Below, piece by piece: positions 4,641 through 11,006 of a stretch of 11,006 nucleotides of DNA. Below the pieces are notes generated by a model, which made no database searches, was not told where the DNA came from, and saw only the letters and a program-made list of their open reading frames with translations. Position 1 is the first letter of the stretch; every line of letters begins with the position of its first letter. The position numbers were made by a program, and so were the translations under genes. This DNA comes from an uncultured Solirubrobacterales bacterium (lineage in GTDB: Bacteria > Actinomycetota > Thermoleophilia > Solirubrobacterales > Solirubrobacteraceae): positions 1-11,006 of the forward strand of contig CAIKSH010000215.1 in NCBI GenBank assembly GCA_903830015.1. The letters are read 5' to 3'.

Positions 4641-6617
4641 GTGTCGTTTACGGGAGGCAGAGCTTCGGCGATTCTTGCTGCCGCCTCAGTCGCCGCGGCC
4701 GCGACGGCGGTCGCGCCGACCGCCGGCGTCGCTCAGAAGGGCTGGTCGAGCCAGGCAAGCTTTTCCGTACCGGCCGCGCCCACCGATGTGACCGCTCGTA
4801 CGGGCCGAGGGGGTGTTCTCGTGAAGTGGAAACCTCCCGCCCCCGGAAGTCCTCCGATCACCAACTATGTCGTCCACGCCGGCCCCGGCTCGTGTCCGGT
4901 CACCGTCGGACCGAACCGCACCTCGGCGATCATGCCTGTCGCCCGGGGACAGAAGACAGCCCACCCGGAGGTGAGCGCGGTCAACGCCTACGGCTACTCC
5001 CCGACGGCCCGCAGCTCCCGAACCCTGAAGGTCAGCCCCACGGCTCACTACCGCAATGTTCAGGTCATCCAGTTCAGCGACTTCCACGGCGCACTCGAGG
5101 AGTCCAACAACAACATCGGGGCCGCCGTTCTCGAAACCGCCTTCCAGAAGGAGCGCGCCCACTCGGCGAGCACCTTCACCGCGGTGTCCGGCGACAGCAT
5201 CGGGGGCGCGCCGCCGATCTCCAGCGCTTTCGAGGAGCGGCCCACGATCAAGGCCCTGAACCTGATGAAGGTCGACGTTTCGACCTTCGGTAACCACGAG
5301 CACGACCGCAAGCTCGACCACCTGCGCCAAATGATCGACCTTTCCAACTTCAAGTGGACGGTGGCCAACTACAGCACCCTTGAGCCGCTAAAGGGGGCAA
5401 AGCACCGGGCCAAGCCGTACGTAGTTCTCAAGCGCGGCGGAGTCAAGGTCGGGTTCGTTGGCATGAATACCCCCGAGACCAAGGACCTCGTGGCCCCGGG
5501 GAACCTCGAATATGCCCCGGGCAAGGAGATCACGATCGGTGCCGGGGTCGCCGACGTCCAAAAGCAGGTGGATGCAGCCCGCAAGGCCGGGGCCCAGATC
5601 GTGATCGCCCTGATCCACCAGGGCTGGAGCACGAACCAGGACGGGAGCGCTCTCGGGCCACTGGTGACGGTCGCCGGACAGCTCAAGCACGTGGCCGCGG
5701 TATACGGCGGCCACACCCACCAGCCCTACACCTCCATCACCTCCGGCAATACGACGGTTGAGACCAAGAATTCCGGGCAGGAGTATTCGCGCCTGCAGGT
5801 CTGTCTCAACGACAAGACCGGGCGGGTCGCCGGGACCGCGGTCCAGGTGATCGGCAAGAAGAGCCTCGCGGGCCTGAAGCCCGACGCGGCAACCGCGGAG
5901 ATGGTGGGCAGGTACCAGAAGGAACTAGGCGCCAAGTACGACGTCAAGCTCGGTTCGGTCAACGGCGTCTTTCCCAGTGGAGGCAACCCGGTCGTGCAGC
6001 GTGCGGGCGAAACACCGATGGGGAACCTCACCGCCGACCTCCTTCGCGCTCGCTACAAGACCGACTTCGTCATGACCAATGGGGGAGGAATACGCGACAC
6101 GCTCCCCGCCGCCGGCTACATCCCCAACCTCAAGCCGCCGATCGTCAGGCCGCCGACGCCTGCCCCCAGTTACGACGTCCTGCTGGGAGACGTCATGACC
6201 GTCTACCCGTTCAACAGCGCTGCCGCGACGTCAACGGTGACCGGGGAACAGCTCTGGAAGGCCCTGGAAAACGGGGTCTCGAAATGGCCCGGAGACGGGC
6301 GTTTTCCCCAGATCTCGGGTTTCAGGTTCAGCTTTAACCCCCAGAACGAAGGAACCAGGGAGAAGCCGAGGATCATTTCGGTCACCCGGCTCGACGGAAC
6401 CCCGATCGCCCCTGACGCGACGAGCTACACGATCACCGTGATCGACTACATGGCCTTCGGCGGGGACGGATACTCCGATTTCTTCAACCCGACCAGCGCG
6501 AAGATCCAGGGGCCGTTCGCCGACGTTCTGATCGACCAGCTCAAGGCCGACATGGCGGCGGGCCGGGTGACCGCGGTCCCCGCCCTGGACGGACGAATCG
6601 TTCGCGTAGCCGGTTAA
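4641..6617 (+). CDS. Secreted 5'-nucleotidase/UshA-type metallophosphatase with N-terminal FN3 domain
   Basis: These enzymes release phosphate from extracellular nucleotides or nucleotide sugars. Counting from the GTG at 4641 (658 aa): a signal peptide at about 1-32; an FN3 domain at about 43-131 (VPAAPTDV start, VLVKWKPP, ITNYVVHAG, VSAVNAYGYS); and a calcineurin-like catalytic domain at about 140-400 with intact metal ligands. These are FSDFHG (Asp147, His149), SGDS (Asp185), GNHEHD (Asn218, His219), ALIHQG (His326) and GGHTH (His358, His360). The 5_nucleotid_C domain at about 435-640 has MGNLTADLL, TNGGGIRDT, YPFNS and the substrate loop MAFGGDGY. The GNHEHD motif keeps the His and Asp of the UshA catalytic dyad. 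An in-frame GTG at 4632 is an alternative start, but it overlaps the proposed -10. A second phosphoesterase gene follows after 33 bp, so the two are probably co-transcribed. The substrate is not predictable from sequence alone. Confidence 0.94.
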   Translation: MSFTGGRASAILAAASVAAAATAVAPTAGVAQKGWSSQASFSVPAAPTDVTARTGRGGVLVKWKPPAPGSPPITNYVVHAGPGSCPVTVGPNRTSAIMPVARGQKTAHPEVSAVNAYGYSPTARSSRTLKVSPTAHYRNVQVIQFSDFHGALEESNNNIGAAVLETAFQKERAHSASTFTAVSGDSIGGAPPISSAFEERPTIKALNLMKVDVSTFGNHEHDRKLDHLRQMIDLSNFKWTVANYSTLEPLKGAKHRAKPYVVLKRGGVKVGFVGMNTPETKDLVAPGNLEYAPGKEITIGAGVADVQKQVDAARKAGAQIVIALIHQGWSTNQDGSALGPLVTVAGQLKHVAAVYGGHTHQPYTSITSGNTTVETKNSGQEYSRLQVCLNDKTGRVAGTAVQVIGKKSLAGLKPDAATAEMVGRYQKELGAKYDVKLGSVNGVFPSGGNPVVQRAGETPMGNLTADLLRARYKTDFVMTNGGGIRDTLPAAGYIPNLKPPIVRPPTPAPSYDVLLGDVMTVYPFNSAAATSTVTGEQLWKALENGVSKWPGDGRFPQISGFRFSFNPQNEGTREKPRIISVTRLDGTPIAPDATSYTITVIDYMAFGGDGYSDFFNPTSAKIQGPFADVLIDQLKADMAAGRVTAVPALDGRIVRVAG

Positions 6618-6636
6618 GCTGTCCACCTCAACCAAC

Positions 6637-6642
6637 GGAGAG
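6637..6642 (+). promoter_or_regulatory. Ribosome-binding site of the second phosphoesterase gene
   Basis: GGAGAG lies 8 nt before the GTG at 6651, in the 33-bp gap after the nucleotidase. Its presence inside an apparent operon contrasts with the SD-less, apparently leaderless first genes in this window, and it supports the GTG start. Confidence 0.6.
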
Positions 6643-6650
6643 ACGATCCT

Positions 6651-8117
6651 GTGACCAAGCCGAGCAAGACCATCGCCATCCTCGTCCCAGCGCTCCTGCT
6701 GGCTGCCTTCGCCGCTGCTCCGGCCGGCGCGTCCGCCGCAGCCCCCAGCGGAATCGTGGCCGCCTGGACCCAGGTCGTACCCGACTCGATCGCCAAGTCA
6801 CACCTCCAGGCGCGGGCGGTGATCCCCAATGGAATTCCCTGCCCGAAGGTCAAGAAGCTCTACTCGGACGGTCGCGTCTCGCAGGGCACGATGACCATGC
6901 GCAGCCCGGGGGCTACCACCGGCCCCGCGTTCGCGTCGCTTCGCGCCTGCCAGGCCAACCTCCCGACCGGCCTCAAGTCGGCGAGCGTGGGGGCGATTTA
7001 CGTCCCGGCCAGGCTTCACTCGAAGATCGACGAGATCGCGGTCTTCGGAGATACCGGCTGCCGGATCACGAGCAGCATGGTGCAGAACTGCGCGAGCCCC
7101 GCAGAGTGGCCGCTCGCCGAGAACGCCCGGGCGGTCGCCAAGGCCGACCCCGACGTGATCTTCTTCACCGGCGACTTCTTCTACCGCGAGGCGGCCTGCC
7201 CGGCTGGCAAGCTCGCTCTCTGCGGCGGCAGCCCCCCGCCGGCCCTGCTGCCGGCCGCGGGCCAGAAGTTCGCCCCGATCTCCGACACCGACTACGGCTG
7301 GGTGGCCGACACGCTCATCCCGATGGCTCCGGCGTTCAGCGCCGCGCCAATTCTCGTGACCCGGGGCAACCACGAGAGCTGCTTCCGGGGCGGCAACGGC
7401 TGGATGATGATGTTCGAGATTCAGCTCAAGCCGGACTCGTGCGCGCCGACCGCCGAGGGAACGTCGGCCCCCAATAACGCGGCACCGACCTACGCGGTCG
7501 ACTTCCCTATCACCGACAGCCGCACGCTTCGTGCCGTGATGGTCGACAGCAACGCCGGCGACAACGAGGAGATCACGCCGGCCTGGCAGCCCACGCAGCG
7601 GGCAACCTACGAACAGGGCCATTCCCTCGCAGCGCCCAAGAAGGGCCGCGAGGCGTGGCTGGTCACTCACCGGCCGATGTTCGGCGTCGACGACGCGAAT
7701 GATTTCGACCCGGGCGAGCTCAACTGGACCTCGGTGGACCAGACGCAGGCGGCGCGTGGGCTCATCGGCCGGTACGAGCTGATGCTCGCCTCCCACATCC
7801 ACACCGCCCAGGTGGTCCAGATGCCGGCCGAGCCCGCCCAGATCGTCTTCGGCAACGGTGGTTCGATGCCCAATCCGGGCGGCGTGTACCCGGTCCCCAA
7901 GTACGGACCGCTCAACAATGACCAGGGCCAGCCGATCGCCAACGCGACCGACCCGTACCAGACGGTTCCCAGCTACTTCTGGAACGCCGTCAAGTACGGC
8001 CACGCGATCGTGACGCCCGGCAAGAAGGCCGGTCAGTGGACCTTCTCCCAGCGCGACGTCACCGGCAAGCAGTTCGCCGTCTGCTCGGCGAATGGCAAGA
8101 ACGTCACCTGCAAGTAG
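6651..8117 (+). CDS. Secreted calcineurin-like metallophosphoesterase
   Basis: The 488-residue protein starts with a signal peptide (Lys3 and Lys6, hydrophobic core at 8-24, likely cleavage after AGASA near residue 29). About 95 residues without a recognisable domain follow. The metallophosphoesterase core runs from about 127 to 400, with metal-ligand motifs in order: VFGDTGC (Asp134), FTGDFF (Asp175), RGNHES (Asn240, His241), THRPMF (His340) and SHIHTA (His382, His384). The last motif is normally GHxH, so Gly is replaced by Ser. Eleven cysteines, mostly in the mature region (for example 64, 100, 137, 147, 183, 191, 244, 264, 478 and 487), suggest disulfides in an extracellular enzyme. The GTG start is supported by GGAGAG upstream. 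It lies 33 bp after the 5'-nucleotidase; together they point to phosphate acquisition from organic phosphates (inference). No PHO-box was identified with confidence. Confidence 0.9.
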   Translation: MTKPSKTIAILVPALLLAAFAAAPAGASAAAPSGIVAAWTQVVPDSIAKSHLQARAVIPNGIPCPKVKKLYSDGRVSQGTMTMRSPGATTGPAFASLRACQANLPTGLKSASVGAIYVPARLHSKIDEIAVFGDTGCRITSSMVQNCASPAEWPLAENARAVAKADPDVIFFTGDFFYREAACPAGKLALCGGSPPPALLPAAGQKFAPISDTDYGWVADTLIPMAPAFSAAPILVTRGNHESCFRGGNGWMMMFEIQLKPDSCAPTAEGTSAPNNAAPTYAVDFPITDSRTLRAVMVDSNAGDNEEITPAWQPTQRATYEQGHSLAAPKKGREAWLVTHRPMFGVDDANDFDPGELNWTSVDQTQAARGLIGRYELMLASHIHTAQVVQMPAEPAQIVFGNGGSMPNPGGVYPVPKYGPLNNDQGQPIANATDPYQTVPSYFWNAVKYGHAIVTPGKKAGQWTFSQRDVTGKQFAVCSANGKNVTCK

Positions 8118-8143
8118 CGTCCGTTTGAGAGGAGTCCCAGCGC

Positions 8144-8166
8144 CGGCGGCGTTGCTCTAGCCGCCG
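8144..8166 (+). terminator. Possible transcription terminator hairpin
   Basis: A 7-bp perfect stem CGGCGGC/GCCGCCG (8144-8150 with 8160-8166) with a 9-nt loop starts 27 nt after the phosphoesterase stop. It lacks a T-tract, which is common in high-GC actinobacteria but leaves the call weak. Confidence 0.35.
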
Positions 8167-8202
8167 CATCCTTGGGTTACATAATCTCTATTATCAGACG
8201 TT

Positions 8203-8227
8203 GGGCCCTGATTTTCCGGGCTCTGAT
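8203..8227 (+). repeat. Imperfect direct repeat upstream of the FUSC-like gene
   Basis: GGGCCCTGAT (8203-8212) and GGGCTCTGAT (8218-8227) differ at one position and have a 15-bp period, and so lie about one and a half helical turns apart. They sit 40-64 bp upstream of the proposed -10, a plausible place for a regulator. A locally AT-rich island (8178-8196) is just upstream. No named binding motif is recognised. Confidence 0.35.
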
Positions 8228-8266
8228 GGCGATTTCCCCCGCTTATAGGGGCGCCGAGCGCTGAAG

Positions 8267-8272
8267 TAGGCT
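8267..8272 (+). promoter_or_regulatory. Putative -10 element of the FUSC-like gene (leaderless geometry)
   Basis: TAGGCT fits TAnnnT and is separated by 7 nt from the GTG at 8280; no Shine-Dalgarno is present. The best -35 candidate (TTATAG at 8243-8248, 18-bp spacer) matches poorly. Confidence 0.4.
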
Positions 8273-8279
8273 CGCGTTA

Positions 8280-9440
8280 GTGGAAGGGACCGACGACGCG
8301 AAGCCTGCCGGGGGTCTGGGCGGGCACCTGAAGTCCACGCAGGCGCCGCTGGCCTGGCAGATCGCCCTCGCCGCGGGAGCGGCCATCGCCATCGCCTCGT
8401 TTGCCGCCTACGCCCTGGGGTTCCAGCCGGGAACCCTCATCCAGGACCTGCACCGCAGCAGCATCGGCGACCGCTACGACGTCCCGTACAACCTGATCGT
8501 CATCGCGAAGGTGATCCCGGCGGGGCTGATTGCGATGTTCGTCGTGGTCGCCGGGATCTCGGCCCCCAGCAGCAAACAGTCGCTCCTGGCCACGATCGCG
8601 ACGGGGTTCATGTGCGTCATCGCGATGTTCGTCGGCTGGGCGACATTCAAGGAGCCGGTACTGGCCGGGGTCGCCATGGCGGCGGTGATGGTCCTCACGG
8701 CGCTCGCGGCCCGGCAGTCGGGGCCGGTCTACTCGATGGGCATGCTCCTGAACGTCGTCTACTTCTTCTACGGGGCCTTCGGACTCCTCAACCACCTGAC
8801 CGCCGTCAAGCTGGCCGAGCTCGCGGCGATCGGTTTCGGGGCTGCCGTCCTGGTTCTGGTTTGCGTTCACCTCATTCGCCGTGCGTTCGGCCGCCACCAG
8901 CATCCGTCCCCTTCGCGTCCCCAGCCAGCCGACGCCGGCGCCTCTTTCTTTGCCGGCGGCCCAACGATGCGCTACGCGCTCATGCGTGGACTGCTACTGG
9001 GCGTCCTGATGGCCCTCTACGCCGCGGACAAGAACCAGAACGTCTTCTGGGTCTTCCTCACGATCTGGGTCACCTTCCTCCCGGTCGCCGAGACCACCCG
9101 CGACCGCGCGATCCGCCGCGTGGCCGGCGTGATGATCGGCTGCCTGCTCGTCGCGGCGCTCGCCCAGGTAATGCCCGCGGCGTGGATCATCTGGGTCGGG
9201 ATAGCCGCCGTCGAGATCGGGATTCTCTGGATCTGGCGCAACTACGTGATCTGGGAAGCCAGCGTGAGCTTCCTGGTGATCGCCCTGTTCGGGGATCTGC
9301 ACCGCGACCAGTTCGTCGACTGGGCCGGTAAGCGGATTCTCGACACCCTCATCGGCGTAGCGATCGCCATGATCGCCTACGGGCTGGCCGTGCGCCTTCC
9401 CGCCTACCTGGAACGCGAGCGCAGCTCCCCGGCTACCTGA
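8280..9440 (+). CDS. FUSC-like polytopic membrane protein (fusaric acid resistance/aromatic acid exporter type)
   Basis: The 386-residue protein is mostly hydrophobic, with about 10-12 likely membrane segments in two groups. The first group is near 25-48, 72-92, 101-120, 124-144, 153-171 and 180-200. The second is near 232-249, 254-272, 281-298, 302-320, 327-340 and 355-372. A polar Pro/His-rich linker (203-228) separates them. The second group carries the FUSC-like signature: FWVFLTIWVTFLP at 256-268, then RAIRRVAGVMIGCLL at 276-290, the charged loop and small-residue helix typical of the family. Known members are thought to export aromatic acids or similar compounds, or to be uncharacterised; the substrate here is unknown. 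The GTG start is preceded by a -10-like TAGGCT at 7 nt and no Shine-Dalgarno. It is monocistronic: the next gene converges, with 12 bp between stops. Family call is moderate, membrane topology firm. Confidence 0.75.
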   Translation: MEGTDDAKPAGGLGGHLKSTQAPLAWQIALAAGAAIAIASFAAYALGFQPGTLIQDLHRSSIGDRYDVPYNLIVIAKVIPAGLIAMFVVVAGISAPSSKQSLLATIATGFMCVIAMFVGWATFKEPVLAGVAMAAVMVLTALAARQSGPVYSMGMLLNVVYFFYGAFGLLNHLTAVKLAELAAIGFGAAVLVLVCVHLIRRAFGRHQHPSPSRPQPADAGASFFAGGPTMRYALMRGLLLGVLMALYAADKNQNVFWVFLTIWVTFLPVAETTRDRAIRRVAGVMIGCLLVAALAQVMPAAWIIWVGIAAVEIGILWIWRNYVIWEASVSFLVIALFGDLHRDQFVDWAGKRILDTLIGVAIAMIAYGLAVRLPAYLERERSSPAT

Positions 9441-9452
9441 CCGCAGCCGGGC

Positions 9453-10502
9453 TCAGGCGCCCGGTCGCCGCGGGATCATGCGGCTCTTGACGATCTTCGT
9501 CTCGCCGGCCGGCAAGCTGAACAGGTCGCCATCCCTGGCGAGCCAGATCGGCCCGCCGTAGCGCTCGTGGCAGCCCTCGAGGAAGGGCCCTTCGAGCGCC
9601 TTCACCGGCAGCGGCGGGACGATATGCGTGAGCACCAGCCCCCTCACCCCCGCCCGCTGGGCAATCTCCGCAGCCTCCTGTGGCGAGGCGTGGTAGTCGA
9701 CGATGTCGGCCATGATCTGTTGGCGCGTCTCGCGCCCGGCCGCGCCGGCGGCATCCTCGACGAGCTGCAGCAGCTCCCGGGAGAGGGCCTCGTGGACGAG
9801 AAGGTCGGCCCCGTCGGAGACCTGCTCCATTATCGGCACGTACGAGGTGTCGCCGCTGATCACCGCGCTGCGGCCCTGGTAGTCGAACCGGTATCCCACG
9901 GCCGGATCCACGGGCGTGTGGTCTACACGGAACGCAGTCACCTTCAGGCCGTCCTCCTCGAGGACCACCAGCTCCTGGTCTCCCTCCGGGGGCTTGTAGG
10001 GCCGGGCCTCCATCCCCGCTCCCGAGGGCGGCGCGATGGTCTCTCCGTGGTGGGCTGAGCGATAAACAAAGTCCTGGGCGTAGGCCGCGTTGAAGCCGTC
10101 GACTACCCGCTCCACCCCCTCCGGACCGATCACCGGCATCGGCCTGGTTGCCGGCGTGCGCCCCGCGACCCAGTGGAACAGAGCCACGTTTCCGAGGCCG
10201 CCGATGTGGTCGGAGTGGAAGTGGGTCATCAGTACGCCCTGGACCCGGCCAGGCTCGATCTCCATTCGGCTTAGCGTCTCCCCCGCGCCCTCACCCGCGT
10301 CGACGAGCCAGACCTTTCCCCCGGCAATGACGGCGACGCACGGGTTCCCGCGATCGCGGTCGGGCATGGGCGAGCCGGCGCCCACGATTCCAATGTGCAG
10401 GCCCTCCCCCAGTCCGGCGACCGAGTCGGCGTTCATTCGGCCGGGAAGCGACCTCCTGGTCACGGCGAGGGCAACGCGGCCCTTCACATCATCTAGCCCC
10501 AC
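9453..10502 (-). CDS. MBL-fold metallohydrolase (RNase Z/arylsulfatase-like)
   Basis: The 349-residue product has the full metallo-beta-lactamase-fold zinc set. Counted from the GTG at 10502, THFHSDHIGG places His94, His96, Asp98 and His99; the distal ligands are ISGDTSY (Asp218) and LTHIVPP (His293). The N-terminal GAGSPMPDRDRGNPC at 42-56 and the WLVDAGEG strand at 65-72 are typical of the RNase Z/arylsulfatase-like branch. The YRF after HTPVDPAVG (195-203) and the DYHAS with His271 also fit that branch. True tRNase Z would have a flexible exosite arm, which I do not see, so a small-molecule hydrolase is more likely. The start is fixed by an AGGAG ribosome-binding site ending 7 nt before this GTG; the in-frame extension back to 10571 would overlap the upstream promoter. 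There is no signal peptide (cytoplasmic). It converges on the FUSC gene and diverges from the next gene. Confidence 0.9.
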   Translation of the reverse strand: MGLDDVKGRVALAVTRRSLPGRMNADSVAGLGEGLHIGIVGAGSPMPDRDRGNPCVAVIAGGKVWLVDAGEGAGETLSRMEIEPGRVQGVLMTHFHSDHIGGLGNVALFHWVAGRTPATRPMPVIGPEGVERVVDGFNAAYAQDFVYRSAHHGETIAPPSGAGMEARPYKPPEGDQELVVLEEDGLKVTAFRVDHTPVDPAVGYRFDYQGRSAVISGDTSYVPIMEQVSDGADLLVHEALSRELLQLVEDAAGAAGRETRQQIMADIVDYHASPQEAAEIAQRAGVRGLVLTHIVPPLPVKALEGPFLEGCHERYGGPIWLARDGDLFSLPAGETKIVKSRMIPRRPGA

Positions 10503-10509
10503 GGAGGAT

Positions 10510-10544
10510 CTCCTGACGGTCGGGAAACGGAGGCAGAGCCTATA
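10510..10544 (-). promoter_or_regulatory. Ribosome-binding site and putative -10 of the MBL gene
   Basis: On the minus strand TATAGG (10544-10539) is a plausible -10 that would give a 5' leader of about 30 nt. AGGAG (10514-10510) then lies 7 nt before the GTG at 10502. This is one of few genes here with a near-ideal Shine-Dalgarno. No good -35 is apparent. Confidence 0.5.
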
Positions 10545-10564
10545 TCGGCGGCGATCCGGCCGAC

Positions 10565-10594
10565 TTGACACGCGCAGCTACGTAAATCTACGGT
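10565..10594 (+). promoter_or_regulatory. Near-consensus promoter, leaderless geometry
   Basis: A perfect TTGACA at 10565-10570, an 18-bp spacer and TACGGT (TAnnnT) at 10589-10594 are followed by 6 nt and the GTG at 10601. Transcription would start at the GTG itself. This is the only promoter in the window with a consensus -35 box. Confidence 0.65.
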
Positions 10595-10600
10595 GGCGCC

Positions 10601-11006
10601 GTGCGTTCCGCGCTTCTCGCAATTTGCGGCCTTCTGGCGGCCGTACCGGTTGCCGACGCCGGCGAGTACACCGTCTACGCCTGCCGCGCCGACGACAGCG
10701 CGCGAAACAGCAGCTGGCGCGCCTCGAGTAGCTCCGGTCACCTCACCGCCTACTTCGACGGCTGCGGCTCGGGCGGTGGCGGCCTCGTCGCCCGGGCCGG
10801 CGTCGAGGCGGCCGGCTCGTTTGCCCCTACTTTCGCCTCGGCGAGCTGGCGCTTCGACGCCCCGGCCGGTAGCTCGGTCTCGCAGGTGGCCCTGTCTGGA
10901 AGCCTTTACCGGGCTCCGGGCGCCCGCTGGGGAGTTGGACTGAGCGACCAAAGCGGTAACTACCTCCTGGGTGGCATATCGAGTGACGCCATGGCCTGGG
11001 AGAGTG
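10601..11006 (+). CDS. Secreted protein of unknown function, N-terminal part (runs off window end)
   Basis: The frame stays open from the GTG at 10601 to the window end (135 codons and one base). It begins with a short signal peptide (MRSALLAICGLLAAVPVADAG, likely cleaved after the ADA at residues 18-20). The mature part starts EYTVYACRADD and is rich in Gly, Ser and Ala. It includes GCGSGGGGL at 60-68 and SWRFDAPAGSSVSQVALSG at 86-104, which reads like the first strands of a beta-sandwich. Cys28 and Cys61 could form a disulfide. Similar secreted Gly/Ser-rich proteins, often with the same YTVYAC opening, are to my recollection frequent in Solirubrobacterales; I know of no assigned function. 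The start is supported by the signal peptide and by a promoter whose predicted transcription start coincides with the GTG; there is no Shine-Dalgarno. Confidence 0.82.
   Translation, partial: MRSALLAICGLLAAVPVADAGEYTVYACRADDSARNSSWRASSSSGHLTAYFDGCGSGGGGLVARAGVEAAGSFAPTFASASWRFDAPAGSSVSQVALSGSLYRAPGARWGVGLSDQSGNYLLGGISSDAMAWES

Noticed and set aside
6798..8003. A 401-codon antisense frame opposite the second phosphoesterase
   Set aside because: It is rich in Arg/Val/Gly/His with no recognisable domain or start signal, and it lies wholly within a gene with intact catalytic motifs. Long antisense frames are expected at this GC content.
8203..8227. PHO-box-like repeat
   Set aside because: Known actinobacterial PHO boxes are 11-nt repeats with a different core. 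The 15-bp period and sequence do not fit, and the repeat precedes the FUSC gene, not the phosphatases.
8277..8903. A 208-codon antisense frame opposite the FUSC-like gene
   Set aside because: It is Arg/Asp/His-rich, low in complexity, and mirrors the hydrophobic codons of the membrane protein. No independent evidence supports it.
10503..10571. Upstream in-frame extension of the MBL gene
   Set aside because: An AGGAG site ideally spaced before the GTG at 10502 fixes the start. The extension is Arg-rich and overlaps promoter sequence.
1..11006. Search for a defence system, mobile element, CRISPR array, tRNA or biosynthetic cluster
   Set aside because: No transposase, integrase, spaced repeats, tRNA-like cloverleaf or effector/toxin-antitoxin pair was found. 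The genes are ordinary housekeeping, cell-wall and secreted-enzyme types.

Overview
The window is a GC-rich (roughly two-thirds G+C, by eye) chromosomal segment with compact, mostly short-spaced genes. GTG starts are common, many proteins are secreted, and several genes look leaderless. The protein types suggest a high-GC actinobacterium, probably Thermoleophilia/Solirubrobacterales. These types are a two-part VOC protein, an NlpC/P60 enzyme with paired peptidoglycan-binding repeats, and a short secreted Gly/Ser/Cys-rich protein at the right edge. This placement is an inference from family resemblance; there is no rRNA or other marker gene in the window.

Layout. (1) 1-1634, minus strand: a three-gene unit transcribed leftward. 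It encodes a two-TM membrane protein with a helical soluble half, a SRAP/HMCES-type DNA-protein crosslink protein, and a diacylglycerol/lipid kinase cut by the window edge. (2) 1698-3067, plus strand, divergent from unit 1: a VOC (glyoxalase-fold) protein whose stop overlaps the GTG start of a secreted SH3-YkuD L,D-transpeptidase. (3) 3149-4230: a promoter, a well-conserved ydaO/yuaA-type cyclic-di-AMP riboswitch, and a secreted PG_binding_1 x2 + NlpC/P60 hydrolase. (4) 4574-4227, minus: a diverged stand-alone GroES/Cpn10 homologue, convergent with and overlapping the hydrolase by 4 bp. (5) 4641-8117: two consecutive exported metallophosphoesterases, an FN3-fused 5'-nucleotidase/UshA-type enzyme and a calcineurin-like phosphoesterase. 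(6) 8280-9440: a FUSC-like polytopic membrane protein. (7) 10502-9453, minus: an MBL-fold hydrolase of the RNase Z/arylsulfatase-like type, convergent with the FUSC gene. (8) 10601 to the end: the start of a secreted protein of unknown function, under a near-consensus promoter.

How it fits together. Units 2 and 3 are cell-wall remodelling (crosslinking and hydrolysis). The hydrolase is controlled by c-di-AMP, a second messenger linked to turgor and wall stress. Unit 5 is extracellular phosphate or nucleotide scavenging. The others are housekeeping, with no obvious link to these. I see no mobile element, CRISPR array, tRNA, rRNA or defence system. The clearest non-coding content is the riboswitch and a recurring promoter geometry (TAnnnT placed 6-7 nt before the start codon) at the first gene of most units. 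No stretch longer than about 240 bp lacks a gene; the longest gap, 3068-3309, is largely filled by the riboswitch and its promoter.
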